Shown here piece by piece: positions 1 through 9,836 of a DNA stretch of 64,000 nt. The stretch comes from Collimonas sp. PA-H2. GTDB lineage: Bacteria > Pseudomonadota > Gammaproteobacteria > Burkholderiales > Burkholderiaceae_D. The notes under the pieces were generated by a model, which saw only the letters and a program-made list of their open reading frames with translations, searched no databases and was not told where the DNA came from. The stretch spans positions 3,100,001 through 3,164,000 of the forward strand of contig NZ_PDBX01000001.1 in NCBI RefSeq assembly GCF_002564105.1, in the 5' to 3' direction. The position numbers and the translations under genes were made by a program. Within the stretch, counting starts at the first letter, position 1. Each line of letters begins with the position of its first letter.

Positions 1-1513
1 CATCCTTGCCGTGGATCAGGTGGCTGCGGTTGAGCTTGGTGGTGATGTGCACGGTCAGCGCGCAGGATTGCAGCGCCTGCCAGGTGCGCGGCGTGTCCGG
101 CGTCGCCATGGCGAAGTTGCCGCCGAGGCCGATGAAGACCTTGACCTGGCCTTGCAGCATGGCTTCGATAGTGCCAACCACATCCAGTCCATGCTCGCGC
201 GGCGGCTTGAAACCATACACTTTTTCAATGCGGTCGAGGAAAGCCGTGGTTGGCTTTTCATCGATGCCGACGGTGCGGTCGCCCTGCACATTGGAATGGC
301 CGCGCACCGGACACAGGCCGGCGCCGGGGCGGCCGATATTGCCGCGCAAGAGCATCAGGTTGGACACCATCTGGATGGTATCGACGCCATGCTTGTGCTG
401 GGTCAGGCCCATGCCCCAGGTGGCGATGACGTTCTTGCCGCGTACATACACTTGCGTCAGCTTTTCAATATCGTCGCGGCTGACGCCGGATTCGGTGACG
501 ATATCGTCCCAACTCTCGGCGCGGATGTCGGCGGCGAACTCGTCGAAGTAGGCGGTGTGTTCAGCGATGAACTGCACATCGATGATGCGCTCGTCATTGT
601 TTTGCAGCGCCAGGTCGTCCAGCTCCAGCACACGCTTGATCACGCCCTTGACCAGCGCCAGGTCGCCGCACAAGGTCGGGCGGATGAACATGTTGCTGAT
701 GGTGGTGCCTGAGCGCGACAGCATGTCGGACGGATGTTGCGGGCTGGAGAAACGTTCCAGGCCGCGCTCGCGCAGCGGATTGATGGAAACGATGGCGGCG
801 CCGCGCTTGGCGCACTCACGCAATTCGCCCATCATGCGCGGATGGTTGGTGGCGGGATTCTGGCCGAAGATCAGGAAGGTGTCGGCGAGGTCGAAATCGT
901 CCAGCGTCACCGTGCCTTTGCCGACGCCGACGGTTTCCGGCAAGCCGACGCTGGTCGGCTCGTGGCACATGTTGGAGCAGTCGGGAAAATTGTTGGTGCC
1001 GTATGCGCGCACGAACAGCTGGTACAGGAAGGCCGCTTCGTTGCTGGTGCGACCGGAGGTGTAGAACGAAGCCTGGTTCGGGTCTGGCAGTGCGTTGAGG
1101 TGATTTGCCATCAGGGCAAAGGCATCAGACCAGGAAATCGGCTGGTATCTGTCGCTGGCGGCATGGTAGACCATCGGCTCGGTCAGGCGGCCGTGTTCTT
1201 CCAGTTCATAGTCCGATTGCTGCAGCAGCGAACTGACGCTGTGCTGCGCAAAGAAAGCGGCTGTAACGCGCTTGGAAGTGGCTTCCGCCGCCACCGCCTT
1301 GACGCCGTTTTCGCAGAATTCAAAGGTCGAGGCGTGATCGCGGTCCGGCCAGGCGCATCCGGGGCAGTCGAAGCCGTCCGGCTGGTTTTGCTTCAGCAGG
1401 GTGCGTATGCCGCCGCCCGGCACTTTTTCCTTCAGCAAATGTAGTGCGACATATTTCAGGGCGCCCCAGCCGCCGGCCGGATGGTTGTACTGCTCGATCT
1501 TCTCGTTGCTCAA
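1..1513 (-). CDS. FdhF/YdeP-family molybdopterin oxidoreductase, N-terminal part (cut by window edge)
   Basis: This frame is open from a TTG start at 1513 to the left edge, giving about 504 residues, so the C-terminus is missing. The TTG is chosen because AAGGA lies seven bases upstream and no ATG is near. An early CPGCAWPD motif, then DCSNMCHEPTSVG and a GQNPATNHPRMMGE motif, are typical of the formate-dehydrogenase-alpha-like (YdeP, TIGR01701) branch of the DMSO-reductase superfamily. These enzymes bind bis-MGD molybdenum, and many have no proven substrate; E. coli YdeP is linked to acid resistance. I see no selenocysteine codon in the visible part. It diverges from the IorA-like gene across 346 bp. 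Family assignment is firm; the reaction is unknown. Confidence 0.9.
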   Translation of the reverse strand, partial: MSNEKIEQYNHPAGGWGALKYVALHLLKEKVPGGGIRTLLKQNQPDGFDCPGCAWPDRDHASTFEFCENGVKAVAAEATSKRVTAAFFAQHSVSSLLQQSDYELEEHGRLTEPMVYHAASDRYQPISWSDAFALMANHLNALPDPNQASFYTSGRTSNEAAFLYQLFVRAYGTNNFPDCSNMCHEPTSVGLPETVGVGKGTVTLDDFDLADTFLIFGQNPATNHPRMMGELRECAKRGAAIVSINPLRERGLERFSSPQHPSDMLSRSGTTISNMFIRPTLCGDLALVKGVIKRVLELDDLALQNNDERIIDVQFIAEHTAYFDEFAADIRAESWDDIVTESGVSRDDIEKLTQVYVRGKNVIATWGMGLTQHKHGVDTIQMVSNLMLLRGNIGRPGAGLCPVRGHSNVQGDRTVGIDEKPTTAFLDRIEKVYGFKPPREHGLDVVGTIEAMLQGQVKVFIGLGGNFAMATPDTPRTWQALQSCALTVHITTKLNRSHLIHGKD

Positions 1514-1859
1514 TGTTATTCCTTGTGACGCTGCCGAAGCCACGCGATGCCGATTGCGCAAAATGCGCAGGATAGGGTGGAGTGTAATTGGCAGTTTTCT
1601 ACCTTGGCATATACAGTCAGCACGGTAGATTTAAAGCACAGTTACATTTTTAATTATATCTGTACTTGTTTATTGCATTAAGGGAAAACCTAAGCCGGGA
1701 ACATGGGTATTGGGCGGATTTTGTGAATACTGCATTCAGGAATTGTGTCTATTTTTTGCTTTTGATTAACTTAAAATTAACGCACAGCAGCCAGGCAGGC
1801 GGCTCGCAAAAGATTGGCCGTCCAGGCTTATTCACAGTGCACGATCAACGGGGAGCGTG
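1514..1859. other. Divergent intergenic region between two molybdenum-enzyme genes
   Basis: This 346-bp stretch is more AT-rich than its surroundings, especially at 1640-1785, as expected for a region holding two outward promoters. A GGGGAG Shine-Dalgarno sequence sits at its right end, before the ATG at 1860. I could not fix a convincing -35/-10 pair. A 64-codon open frame across it lacks family features and is not called as a gene. Confidence 0.5.
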
Positions 1860-2324
1860 ATGACTACACTTAATATCAACGGCAAGGCACACCAGGTAGA
1901 TGCATCGAATCAAAAGCCGCTGCTGTGGGTCTTGCGCGACGAGCTGGCCATGACCGGCACCAAATTCGGCTGCGGCGCGGCGCTGTGCGGCGCTTGCACC
2001 GTGCATGTGGATGGCTTGCCGGTGCGCTCCTGCGTGACGCCGGCAGCGGCGCTGGAAGGCAAGCAGATCACGACCATCGAAGCCATAGGCGCGCATCCGA
2101 TCGGCAAGAAAGTGCAGCAAGCCTGGGAAGAGTTGAACGTGCCGCAATGCGGCTACTGCCAGTCGGGCCAGGTGATGGCGGCGGTAGCCTTGCTGACCAG
2201 CATAGCGAAGCCGAGCGACGCCGATATCGACCAGGCCATGTCGGGCAATATCTGTCGCTGCGGCATGTATCCGCGCATCCGCGCCGCCGTGCACAGCGTC
2301 GCCGAGAGTGGAGCGAAAAAATGA
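1860..2324 (+). CDS. (2Fe-2S) iron-sulfur subunit of an IorA-type molybdenum hydroxylase
   Basis: A protein of 154 residues that carries the two [2Fe-2S] clusters of a xanthine-oxidase-family hydroxylase and passes electrons away from the molybdenum subunit. The N-terminal plant-type ferredoxin cluster is formed by Cys38, Cys43, Cys46 and Cys58. The C-terminal helical domain has the CGYCQSGQ and [10 protein letters not shown] motifs. ATG 1860 is preferred over GTG 1857, because GGGAG lies four bases upstream of the ATG and would be too close to the GTG. The stop overlaps the next start as ATGA, showing translational coupling. It resembles isoquinoline 1-oxidoreductase alpha (IorA), but the natural substrate cannot be read from the sequence. 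Confidence 0.93.
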   Translation: MTTLNINGKAHQVDASNQKPLLWVLRDELAMTGTKFGCGAALCGACTVHVDGLPVRSCVTPAAALEGKQITTIEAIGAHPIGKKVQQAWEELNVPQCGYCQSGQVMAAVALLTSIAKPSDADIDQAMSGNICRCGMYPRIRAAVHSVAESGAKK

Positions 2325-4534
2325 GCGTGACCAATCCCCCCTCTGATGCCGCTGCCGATTCCGTTTCCATCTCGCGTCGTGGATTTTTGCAGGTCAGCGC
2401 TCTGGTCGGCGGCGGCATGCTGGTCGGCTGGCACATCAGCGCAACGATGCGCGGCGCCATGGCGGCCACGCCGGCTGCGGGCGCCGTATTGCAGCCGAAT
2501 GCCTTTGTCCGCATCACCCCGGATAACCTGGTCACCGTGATCGTCGGCCATACCGAAATGGGCCAGGGCGTATCCACTGCCTTGCCGATGCTGGTGGCGG
2601 AAGAACTGGACGCCGACTGGAACCTGGTGCGCTGGGAGCAGTCGCCGACGGCGCCGGCCTACGCCCACCCGCTCATGCATACCCAGCTCACCGGCGGCAG
2701 CATCACCACCATGGCGCAGTATGAGCCGCAACGCAAGGCGGGCGCCGCAGTGCGCGCCATATTGCTGGCGGCCGCGGCCAAGCGCTGGAATGTCGACAGC
2801 GGCAGCCTGCATACCGACAAGAGCAGGGTGCTGCATGCGGCCAGCGGCCGCAGCGCCAGTTATGGCGAGCTGGCCTCGGAAGCGGCGGGACTGGCGGTGC
2901 CGGACAATGTAGTGCTGAAAGATCCGCGCAACTTCAAGATCATCGGCCGTCCGGTGCGGCGCCTCGATGGCAAGACCAAGTCGGACGGCAGCGCGAAATT
3001 CGGCATGGATGTCATGCTGCCCGGCATGCTTACCGCATTGATTGCACGGCCGCCGATTTTCCAAGGCAAGGTGCACAGCTTCGATGCCAGCAAGGCGCGC
3101 CAGGTCGCCGGCGTGCTGGGCGTGTACCAGGTGCCGGCCGGCATCGCGGTAGTCGCCAAGGATTTCTGGGCCGCCAAGCTGGGGCGCGATGCTCTGGTGA
3201 TCGAATGGGACGCGGTGGCCGGCGAGCGGATGTCCTCGGATATGCAAGGCATCGTGTACCGGCAGCTGATGGATGTCGCCGGCACGGTAGCGCGTAATGA
3301 CGGTAATGTGGCCAATGCGCGCAAGGCTGCAAAGCAAAGCTTCACCGCCGACTACCAGTTTCCCTACCTGACCCACGCCACCATGGAGCCTTTGCACGCA
3401 GTGTTCGACGTCCGCGCCGACGGCTGTGAAGTGTGGCTGGGCACGCAATGGCCGGGCGGCGACCAGCTGGCGATCGCCGGCGTGCTGGGACTTAAGCCGG
3501 AGCAGGTCAAGCTGAACACCATGTTCACCGGCGGTGGCTTCGGCCGCCGTTCCAGCCTCGGCTTCGACGTGGTGGTCGATGCCGCGCACGTAGCCAAGGC
3601 GGTGGCCCAGGATCTCAACAAGCCGGTCAAAGTGGTGTGGACCCGCGACCAGGACATCAAGGGCGGCTACTATCGCCCTGCGTCTTATTGCCGCTTGAGT
3701 GCAACCTTGGACGGACAAGGCCGGATCAGCTCCTGGACCGACCGCATCGCGGTGCAGTCGATCGGCGGCGGCACCATCATGGAACCGTTCATCGTCAAGG
3801 ATGGCATCGATTCCTTGTCGACCGAAGGTGCCCAGGATATTCCATACGCGATCCCGAATGTGATGGTGGACCTGCACACCACGCACTACCAGATCCCGGT
3901 GCTGTGGATGCGTTCGGTAGGGCACTCGTTCAACGCCTATGCGGTGGAAACCTTCATCGATGAACTGGCGCATGCGGCAGGCAAGGATGTCTATCAGTTC
4001 CGGCGCGAGCTGCTGAAAAACAAGCCGCGTCACCTGGGCGTGCTGGACGCGGTGGCAAAAGCCTGTGCCTGGCCGCGGCCGCCCGCCAACGGCGCACACA
4101 GAGGCATCGTGGTGCACGATTCCTACGGCAGCTTTGTCGCCATGGCGGTCGAGGCTAGCGTCGGCAAGGACAGGAAGCTCATCGTGCACAAGGTCTGGTG
4201 CGCCATCGATTGCGGCGTGGTGGTCAACGCCGACCTGGTGCGAGCGCAGATGGAATCGAGCGTGGTGTTCGGCTTGTCGTCCGCCTTGTTTGGCGAGATC
4301 ACCCTTAAAAACGGCGTGGTCGAGCAGAGCAATTTCGACGACTACCCGGTGCTGCGCATGTACCAGACGCCGAGGATAGAGGTGATACTGGTGCCGAGCA
4401 GCGAACATCCCGGCGGTGTCGGCGAGCCGGCCGTGGCTTGTGTTGCGCCGGCCTTGGCGAACGCCATATTTTTTGCGACCGGCGAACGCATACGTTCGCT
4501 GCCTCTCAAGAATCACCAGTTCCAGATCGCATAG
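2321..4534 (+). CDS. Molybdopterin-binding catalytic subunit of IorB-type hydroxylase, Tat-exported
   Basis: The catalytic subunit, 737 residues, inserts water-derived oxygen into a substrate C-H bond at a molybdenum-cytosine-dinucleotide centre. A twin-arginine signal (SRRGFLQ, residues 18-24, then a hydrophobic segment) implies export of the folded enzyme to the periplasm. The family motifs GGGFGRRS (mid-protein) and [10 protein letters not shown] (near the C-terminus, holding the catalytic glutamate) are present. It has the IorB/aldehyde-dehydrogenase single-chain arrangement, with no separate FAD subunit. It overlaps the upstream gene by four bases, and the cytochrome gene follows after six bases. 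Substrate uncertain: aldehydes or N-heterocycles are both possible. No MocA or XdhC-like maturation factor is in the window. Confidence 0.92.
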   Translation: MSVTNPPSDAAADSVSISRRGFLQVSALVGGGMLVGWHISATMRGAMAATPAAGAVLQPNAFVRITPDNLVTVIVGHTEMGQGVSTALPMLVAEELDADWNLVRWEQSPTAPAYAHPLMHTQLTGGSITTMAQYEPQRKAGAAVRAILLAAAAKRWNVDSGSLHTDKSRVLHAASGRSASYGELASEAAGLAVPDNVVLKDPRNFKIIGRPVRRLDGKTKSDGSAKFGMDVMLPGMLTALIARPPIFQGKVHSFDASKARQVAGVLGVYQVPAGIAVVAKDFWAAKLGRDALVIEWDAVAGERMSSDMQGIVYRQLMDVAGTVARNDGNVANARKAAKQSFTADYQFPYLTHATMEPLHAVFDVRADGCEVWLGTQWPGGDQLAIAGVLGLKPEQVKLNTMFTGGGFGRRSSLGFDVVVDAAHVAKAVAQDLNKPVKVVWTRDQDIKGGYYRPASYCRLSATLDGQGRISSWTDRIAVQSIGGGTIMEPFIVKDGIDSLSTEGAQDIPYAIPNVMVDLHTTHYQIPVLWMRSVGHSFNAYAVETFIDELAHAAGKDVYQFRRELLKNKPRHLGVLDAVAKACAWPRPPANGAHRGIVVHDSYGSFVAMAVEASVGKDRKLIVHKVWCAIDCGVVVNADLVRAQMESSVVFGLSSALFGEITLKNGVVEQSNFDDYPVLRMYQTPRIEVILVPSSEHPGGVGEPAVACVAPALANAIFFATGERIRSLPLKNHQFQIA

Positions 4535-4540
4535 GGTGAC

Positions 4541-5128
4541 ATGATGAAATTTCTGAAATTGCTCGGCGCCTTGCCTGTCTTGCTGCTGGCCCTGATCTGC
4601 GTTCCGGTACTGTCCCAGCAAGCAGCTGCGCCGACCGGCCAGCAACTGTTCGAACCCATCGCCAGCGTGGTGATGGGGCCACGCTGCTTGAATTGCCACC
4701 AGGTGCAGGCGCCGCATCAGAAGGATATCGGCATCGAACACGCACAGCTGGTGATGCGTGGTCCGCATGACAGCGGCGTCGCTACCTTGCAGTGTGCGGC
4801 TTGTCACCAGGCCAGCAATAGCGCTGACGGCAAGGTGCCGGGCGCACCGCACTGGAAAATGCCGCCGGTCAGCATGGCCTGGCAGTCGCTGAGCAAGGTG
4901 CTGATCTGCCAGGCGATGAAAGATCCGGGCAAGAACGGCAACCGCAAGACCATGGATGAAGTGATCGAGCACATGAAGACCGATCCGCTGGTGCTGTGGG
5001 CCTGGAACCCGGGCGCCGGCCGCACCACACCGGTGATTTCTCATGAAGAGTTCGTGCAGAAACTGCAGGCCTGGGCTGACGCCGGCGGACCTTGTCCCGG
5101 TGATCCGATCAGGCAGGCCGCGAAATAG
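4541..5128 (+). CDS. Periplasmic c-type cytochrome partner of the IorAB-like hydroxylase
   Basis: A protein of 195 residues with an N-terminal hydrophobic signal or anchor (residues 2-24) and two haem-binding motifs, CLNCH and CAACH. It follows the catalytic subunit by six bases, so it is almost certainly its electron acceptor, handing electrons to the respiratory chain. Genes of this type are often annotated as an isoquinoline 1-oxidoreductase subunit. Two adjacent ATG codons (4541, 4544) could both start translation. It converges on the LysR gene 17 bp further on. Confidence 0.85.
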   Translation: MMKFLKLLGALPVLLLALICVPVLSQQAAAPTGQQLFEPIASVVMGPRCLNCHQVQAPHQKDIGIEHAQLVMRGPHDSGVATLQCAACHQASNSADGKVPGAPHWKMPPVSMAWQSLSKVLICQAMKDPGKNGNRKTMDEVIEHMKTDPLVLWAWNPGAGRTTPVISHEEFVQKLQAWADAGGPCPGDPIRQAAK

Positions 5129-5145
5129 AACAGGATTGCTGCGCG

Positions 5146-6042
5146 TTAATGGTGCCGCTGCAGCAGGATTTCGACCCAGTCGATAAACACCTGCACCCGG
5201 CGCGACAAATGCCGCCGGTGCGGGTAGAGCGCATACACGGGCATGGCGTTGGCGCGCGCCTGCGGCATGACTTCCTGCAGTTCGCCCGCGCGTATGTGGT
5301 TGCGCACGTCATAGGCCGGTATCTGGATCAAGCCCAGACCGGCCAGGCAGCAGGCGATGTAGGTTTCTGCATTGTTTACCGCCACGCGGCTGCGCATTTC
5401 CAGGATCTTGAGCACGCCATCTTCTGCATATTCCCAGGGCGCGCTGCGGCCGGTGGTGGGCGATAGATAGTTGATGGCCCAGTGCTGTCCCAGTTCGGAT
5501 GGCGTGGCGGGCTTGCCATATTGCCGCAGATACGCCGGGCTGGCGCAATTCACGAGTTCAAACTGACCCAGCGGACGCGCCACCAGGCTGCTGTTTTCCA
5601 GCTGGCCGACGCGGATCACGCAATCGACGCCTTCCTGGATCAGGTTGATAGAGCGGTCGGTGCAGCGCAGTTCCAGTTCGATATCGGGATATAGTTTGAA
5701 GAATTCCGGCAGGGCCGGCGCTATCACCAGCCTGGCGAGGCGGCTCGGCACGTCCACCTTGAGCTTGCCGCTGGCCTGCGCCGGGGTTTGCCTGAACAGC
5801 CCGGAAATTTCTTCAAAGTCGGACAGCAGTTGATAGCAGCGTTCCAGCAGGGCGCTGCCGTCCTGCGTCAGGTGCACGCGGCGCGTGGTGCGCTGTAGCA
5901 GGCGCGCGCCGAGGCTGGCTTCCAGCTGCTGGATAGCAGCGGAAACGGTGGCGCGCGGCAGCCCCAGGCCGTCGGCGGCCTTGGTAAAGCTGCCGGTTTC
6001 AGCTACACGCACGAACACCTGCATGGTTTCTACTCTGTCCAT
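5146..6042 (-). CDS. LysR-family transcriptional regulator
   Basis: A protein of 298 residues with the classic LysR architecture: a winged helix-turn-helix at about residues 3-62 (ETGSFTKAADGLGLP recognisable) and a periplasmic-binding-like effector domain from about residue 90. Members bind near divergent promoters and respond to small molecules. It is transcribed convergently with the molybdenum hydroxylase operon and lies 124 bp downstream of the TonB-receptor gene on the same strand, so its target cannot be told from position alone. It resembles the subgroup that often regulates aldehyde or quinone oxidoreductases, which fits the hydroxylase, but this is inference. Confidence 0.92.
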   Translation of the reverse strand: MDRVETMQVFVRVAETGSFTKAADGLGLPRATVSAAIQQLEASLGARLLQRTTRRVHLTQDGSALLERCYQLLSDFEEISGLFRQTPAQASGKLKVDVPSRLARLVIAPALPEFFKLYPDIELELRCTDRSINLIQEGVDCVIRVGQLENSSLVARPLGQFELVNCASPAYLRQYGKPATPSELGQHWAINYLSPTTGRSAPWEYAEDGVLKILEMRSRVAVNNAETYIACCLAGLGLIQIPAYDVRNHIRAGELQEVMPQARANAMPVYALYPHRRHLSRRVQVFIDWVEILLQRHH

Positions 6043-6166
6043 CGTCGCTCTTTGTTGTGCGGTTACTGGACAGTCTATTGAATTTTCGATGGGTTGTATG
6101 GAATTTATCGGACAATGAGCGCCGTTGTGACTTTTGTTAACAAATCGGCGCTCATGCCTTGGTCGC

Positions 6167-8863
6167 TTAAAAGAATTGATAGTTGGCGCGGACGAAGAAC
6201 GCGCGGCCTATTGCGTCCCCATAGCGCGCGTCGTAGCCATACTGGAAGTTGTCGATGACGTTGGAAGCCGGCGGATCGGTATTAAACAGGTTCTTGATGC
6301 CCGCTGTCAGGGTCAGGTTCTTGAAGCCGGCGTAGCTACCCGATACGTTATAGCGTGTATAGGAACCGACCTGGTGATTCCTGTAGCCTTCAGCCACCTG
6401 CGAGCTATTTTGGTCGCGATAACCGGTGGTGTGGACTTGCTGCAGGGCGGCGCTCCATGGTCCGCGGCTCCAGTTGAAGGTGGCCGCATGGCGCCAGCGG
6501 AAAATCACGCCGCCGCCCGAGTAGACCGCGAGATTGTTCAGGTAGTCGCCGCCGGCCTCGGTCTGGTAGTCGTACTGGCCGACATAGGTGCCGTCCAGCG
6601 CCAGCCCGAAATTACCCCAGGCAGTCTTGGGCCAACGCCATGCGAAGCCAAGGTCGAAGCCGGAAGTATGTACATTGCCGAGATTGACGTTAGTGTCGAT
6701 GATATGGCTGAGCGAGCCGTCGGGATTGCGCACGAAATTGTCAGCGTACTTGACCGGATCGCCAAAGATGTCGCTTTCAGGAATGACGGAAATCTGATCC
6801 TTGATCCTGATGTTCCAATAGTCGACCGAGGCCGTAAAATTGGGATGTGGCTCGATCACCATGCCTAGCGTGAATGAATTGGATTTTTCCGGCTGCAGAT
6901 TTTTATTGCCGCCCTGCATTTTGAAAAATTGCTGCTTGCAATCGCGCGCGGAAATTCCGCCCGGCGCAACGTTGCCGCCGGGGCACAGCAGAGGATCGTT
7001 GTATGGCGCCGCTGTATAGGTCTTTGCGTTCGGATCGTTTAATTCGTACAGGCTGGGCGCACGGAAACCGGTGCTGTACGAGCTGCGGAACATGATTTCC
7101 TTGGCCGGCTGGAAGCGCAGCGCCACCTTGGGATTGACGGTGCTGCCGACATCGCTGTAACTGTCATAGCGCAATGCCAGCTGCGCTTCCAGTGACTTTA
7201 CGATGGGCATGTTGAGTTCAGTGAACAAGGCTTTCACATTGCGGCTGCCGGAAGCGGACTTGGAGTCTTGCGAACCGGTGCTCTCCACCAGGTCGGATAG
7301 CGCATGGTTGACGTTGAAGCTGGCCTGCTCCTTGCGGAATTCGCCGCCGAGCGCGAAACCTAATGGCCCGGCCGGTAACTGGAACAATTCGCGGCTGGCG
7401 GTGAAGTCGAGCGAAGTGACTTGTGTCTTGGCGTCCAGGTAAACGCCGCTCACCTGCGCCCGCTTCAGGTAATCGATGCCGGCCGCGCTCTGCGGGCCGA
7501 AGGGATTAAGGATGCCGCTCAGGAATCCTTCCCGCACCATGTTGCTGTTCAGGTAGCCGCTGACAAGGGCTTCGCTGGCCTTGCTCATGGCGTAGGCCAG
7601 TCCGGTCTTGTAATCCCAGCCGGCTAGCGTGCCATCCAGGCTGAACAGCAGGCGGTCGGTGCTGTTCCTGGATTCGCCGACGCGCTGGCCAGCATCTACC
7701 GAGCGCCAGTTGAGCGACAATGGACCGCCGCTGGCGCTGCCCGGCGTAATGCCGTTGCCGGGATAATAGGGGCTGTTTGGATTGACGACATAGTCGCTGC
7801 TGCCGCCGCTGCCATCGCCGCCGAAGACGTCGCCGGCGATATAGGTTTTCACCTTGCTTTGTGCATGCAGGTATTCGACCGATGCTGTATTGTCGGCATC
7901 CAGTTTGAAGGTGCCCTTGCCGATCACGGCGATTTCTTCCGTCTTCGGTACGATGCCGATCACCGCCTGGCTGTTGTAGCGGCAAACGCCATCCTGGGCA
8001 AAGGCATAGGGCGGGCGGCAGCCGGACGCTGCGTACGGGTTGCCGGATTTGTCGGCATCGATGTCGTAGTAGTTGGCGGGATAGGAATTGCCGCTGCCGG
8101 CGTTCAGCCCTATGCCCGGATTTTGCCCTCCCGGCGCAGAGAAGCGGCGGTCGCTGGCCTTCACTGCGTTCTGGCTGTGGTAGTCGATCACGCCGAAGAT
8201 GTTGTAGCCGTCCTTGTCGAGGTCGCCGAAGCCGCCCGACAGGTTGAAGCGTTTTTCCGCGCCGCCGCTCTGTTCCGGCGCAATGCCTTCGGCGCTCAGG
8301 TTGAGGCCGGTATAAGAACGCTTGGTGATGAAGTTGATGACGCCGCCGATGGCGTCGGTGCCGTAGATCGCGGAAGCGCCGTCGCGCAGGATTTCAACGC
8401 GGTCCAGCGCGGCTACCGGGATCACATTCAGGTCCACGGCGGAGCCGTCGAATGCGGCATTGGCGAGGCGGCGGCCATTTAATAGCACCAGAGTCTTGTT
8501 GGGACCCAGGCCGCGCAGGTCGGCAGCGGCGCCGACTGTTCTGCCGGCGCCGACGTTGGCGGTAGTCGTGTAATTTGTCTGGTTGCCGGAAATATTGGAC
8601 AGCACTTCGGCAGCCGTGGTTGATCCCAGTTTGGTGAAATCATCTGCCTTGATGACTGTGATCGGCAATGCCCCTTCCGCGACCAGGCGCTTGATCGACG
8701 AGCCGGTGATTTCGACCCGTTGCATCTGCTGCGGCGCTTCCTCTTCCTTGTCGTTTTCCTGCGCCTGCAGCGGCGGGGCCAGCAGGCCCAGGCCGACAGC
8801 CAGGCTTCCTGAACACATCATGCGTAGCGAATGCGATAGTCTCCGTTCCTTGATCATGATCAA
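6167..8863 (-). CDS. TonB-dependent outer-membrane receptor
   Basis: A protein of 898 residues with a signal peptide (about residues 1-35, cleavage near PPLQA), a plug domain (about 50-175; motifs LRGLGPNKTLVLLNGRRLAN and EILRDGASAIYGTDAIGGV) and a long beta-barrel ending in aromatic residues (YQFF), the outer-membrane insertion signal. It imports a scarce ligand using TonB/ExbBD energy. No TonB, ExbB, ExbD or binding-protein genes are nearby. The plug belongs to the broad class of large receptors used for sugars, peptides or siderophores, so the ligand is open. Met codons at the start (MIMIKERR) leave the exact start uncertain by two codons. Confidence 0.93.
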   Translation of the reverse strand: MIMIKERRLSHSLRMMCSGSLAVGLGLLAPPLQAQENDKEEEAPQQMQRVEITGSSIKRLVAEGALPITVIKADDFTKLGSTTAAEVLSNISGNQTNYTTTANVGAGRTVGAAADLRGLGPNKTLVLLNGRRLANAAFDGSAVDLNVIPVAALDRVEILRDGASAIYGTDAIGGVINFITKRSYTGLNLSAEGIAPEQSGGAEKRFNLSGGFGDLDKDGYNIFGVIDYHSQNAVKASDRRFSAPGGQNPGIGLNAGSGNSYPANYYDIDADKSGNPYAASGCRPPYAFAQDGVCRYNSQAVIGIVPKTEEIAVIGKGTFKLDADNTASVEYLHAQSKVKTYIAGDVFGGDGSGGSSDYVVNPNSPYYPGNGITPGSASGGPLSLNWRSVDAGQRVGESRNSTDRLLFSLDGTLAGWDYKTGLAYAMSKASEALVSGYLNSNMVREGFLSGILNPFGPQSAAGIDYLKRAQVSGVYLDAKTQVTSLDFTASRELFQLPAGPLGFALGGEFRKEQASFNVNHALSDLVESTGSQDSKSASGSRNVKALFTELNMPIVKSLEAQLALRYDSYSDVGSTVNPKVALRFQPAKEIMFRSSYSTGFRAPSLYELNDPNAKTYTAAPYNDPLLCPGGNVAPGGISARDCKQQFFKMQGGNKNLQPEKSNSFTLGMVIEPHPNFTASVDYWNIRIKDQISVIPESDIFGDPVKYADNFVRNPDGSLSHIIDTNVNLGNVHTSGFDLGFAWRWPKTAWGNFGLALDGTYVGQYDYQTEAGGDYLNNLAVYSGGGVIFRWRHAATFNWSRGPWSAALQQVHTTGYRDQNSSQVAEGYRNHQVGSYTRYNVSGSYAGFKNLTLTAGIKNLFNTDPPASNVIDNFQYGYDARYGDAIGRAFFVRANYQFF

Positions 8864-9170
8864 ACTCCTCCTGTGGGTAGTTGAAAGCGATTCTTGTGGT
8901 GGGTCTCTGGCGCGCAGGCCGTAGCGGATTCGCCGGAATCAGCTGGAGCCGGGTAGCCAGGGAATGGCAAGAAGTATTGCAATTTGGTGCTTTTGTGGCA
9001 ACAAATACTGTGCAATTAAGACAATGCTTACGAAAGGAGGGGAGGGTGTTCGCGATAAGAAGAGGGGCTCCTCTTATCGTGTTTACTGAAGTTCTGCGGC
9101 TGCCACGCCGGCGGAACCGCTCTTGCAACAAGCCGCGCAGGAGAATAATCAGGCCGTTGCTTCGGTTTGA
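8864..9170. other. Intergenic region upstream of the TonB receptor, with a hairpin
   Basis: About 307 bp without a gene. It must hold the promoter of the receptor gene (minus strand). An imperfect hairpin, CGATAAGAAGAGG paired with CCTCTTATCG at 9053-9079, lies about 90 bp past the CzcE-like stop and could end that transcript, though it lacks a clear T-run. No other structure was recognised. Confidence 0.4.
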
Positions 9171-9596
9171 TTATTTGTGACCGCCGCCATGACCGCCGCC
9201 GCTGGTGAAGTCGCCGCCATGGTCGCCTCCATGACCGCCACCATGGCCGTCGCCGTGATGGTGGCCATCGCCACCGCCGGAATATAGGGGATTGGCGGCG
9301 ACATAGGCGATGACTTTGTGATCAAGCATTCCTGGCGGCGCGGTCTGATTCAAATCGAATTTCTCAAGATAATCGGCGCCGTCAAAATTCCACGCAAATG
9401 ATTTGTCGCCCACGACGAATCTGATGATTTCGCCGCCGGTTACATTTACGTAGCTGGTATCCGGAGTGATAACGATGGTGCGTGTGGCGGCCGTCACTAC
9501 CGCCGGATCGCCTAGCAGATCGATTCTAGGCGGTAATGAGCATGCCGCGCATAACGTGGCCGCAGCAATGGCCGGGATAAGCAATTTCGGGTTCAT
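9171..9596 (-). CDS. CzcE-like metal-binding lipoprotein with His/Gly-rich tail
   Basis: A protein of 141 residues. GGAGGA sits four bases before the ATG at 9596, which fixes the start; longer upstream extensions lack such a site. The N-terminus is a lipoprotein signal with lipobox AACSLPP, so the product is probably membrane-anchored in the periplasm. The core (ARTIVITPDTSYVNV, then RFVVGDKSFAWNFDG) matches CzcE, a copper-binding periplasmic protein of heavy-metal resistance systems. The last 35 or so residues are a low-complexity His-Gly-Asp tail of HGGGHGGDHGG type, suited to binding Zn, Ni or Cu. No czc/cop efflux genes are next to it, which is unusual. Confidence 0.75.
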   Translation of the reverse strand: MNPKLLIPAIAAATLCAACSLPPRIDLLGDPAVVTAATRTIVITPDTSYVNVTGGEIIRFVVGDKSFAWNFDGADYLEKFDLNQTAPPGMLDHKVIAYVAANPLYSGGGDGHHHGDGHGGGHGGDHGGDFTSGGGHGGGHK

Positions 9597-9700
9597 GGCT
9601 CCTCCGGAAATAGAGGTGGCGAGAAGGCAACGTGTGAGTGTCGGACCACATCTCATTAGAGTGCATGGCGCGTGGTTTTGTTCATCAGCGTTTGATAGAG

Positions 9701-9750
9701 AAAAAGCCCGGCGCCCATCCCTAATTTGCAGGGAGAGAGCCGGGCTTCGT
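9701..9750 (-). terminator. Intrinsic terminator of ychF
   Basis: A nine-base-pair stem, AAGCCCGGC (9704-9712) with GCCGGGCTT (9739-9747), encloses a second small hairpin (TCCCT 9718-9722 with AGGGA 9730-9734). On the minus strand the stem is followed by a T-run (A-run 9701-9705 on plus). It lies about 90 bp past the ychF stop. Confidence 0.8.
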
Positions 9751-9836
9751 CGTGTTTTGAGTTTGCGGGATGTCTGTTCGACATGCAGCAAAATTCAATG
9801 AGGGCGTTCAATACCCCCTATGTGTCGAATGGAGGT

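Noticed and set aside
1666..1860. A 64-codon frame before the IorA-like gene
   Set aside because: Lies in the AT-rich promoter region, has no ribosome site or family features, and ends at the real start.
2153..5044. A 963-codon open frame antisense to the molybdenum hydroxylase genes
   Set aside because: It mirrors the codon positions of the real genes in high-GC DNA, has no recognisable domain, and would lie against three well-supported genes.
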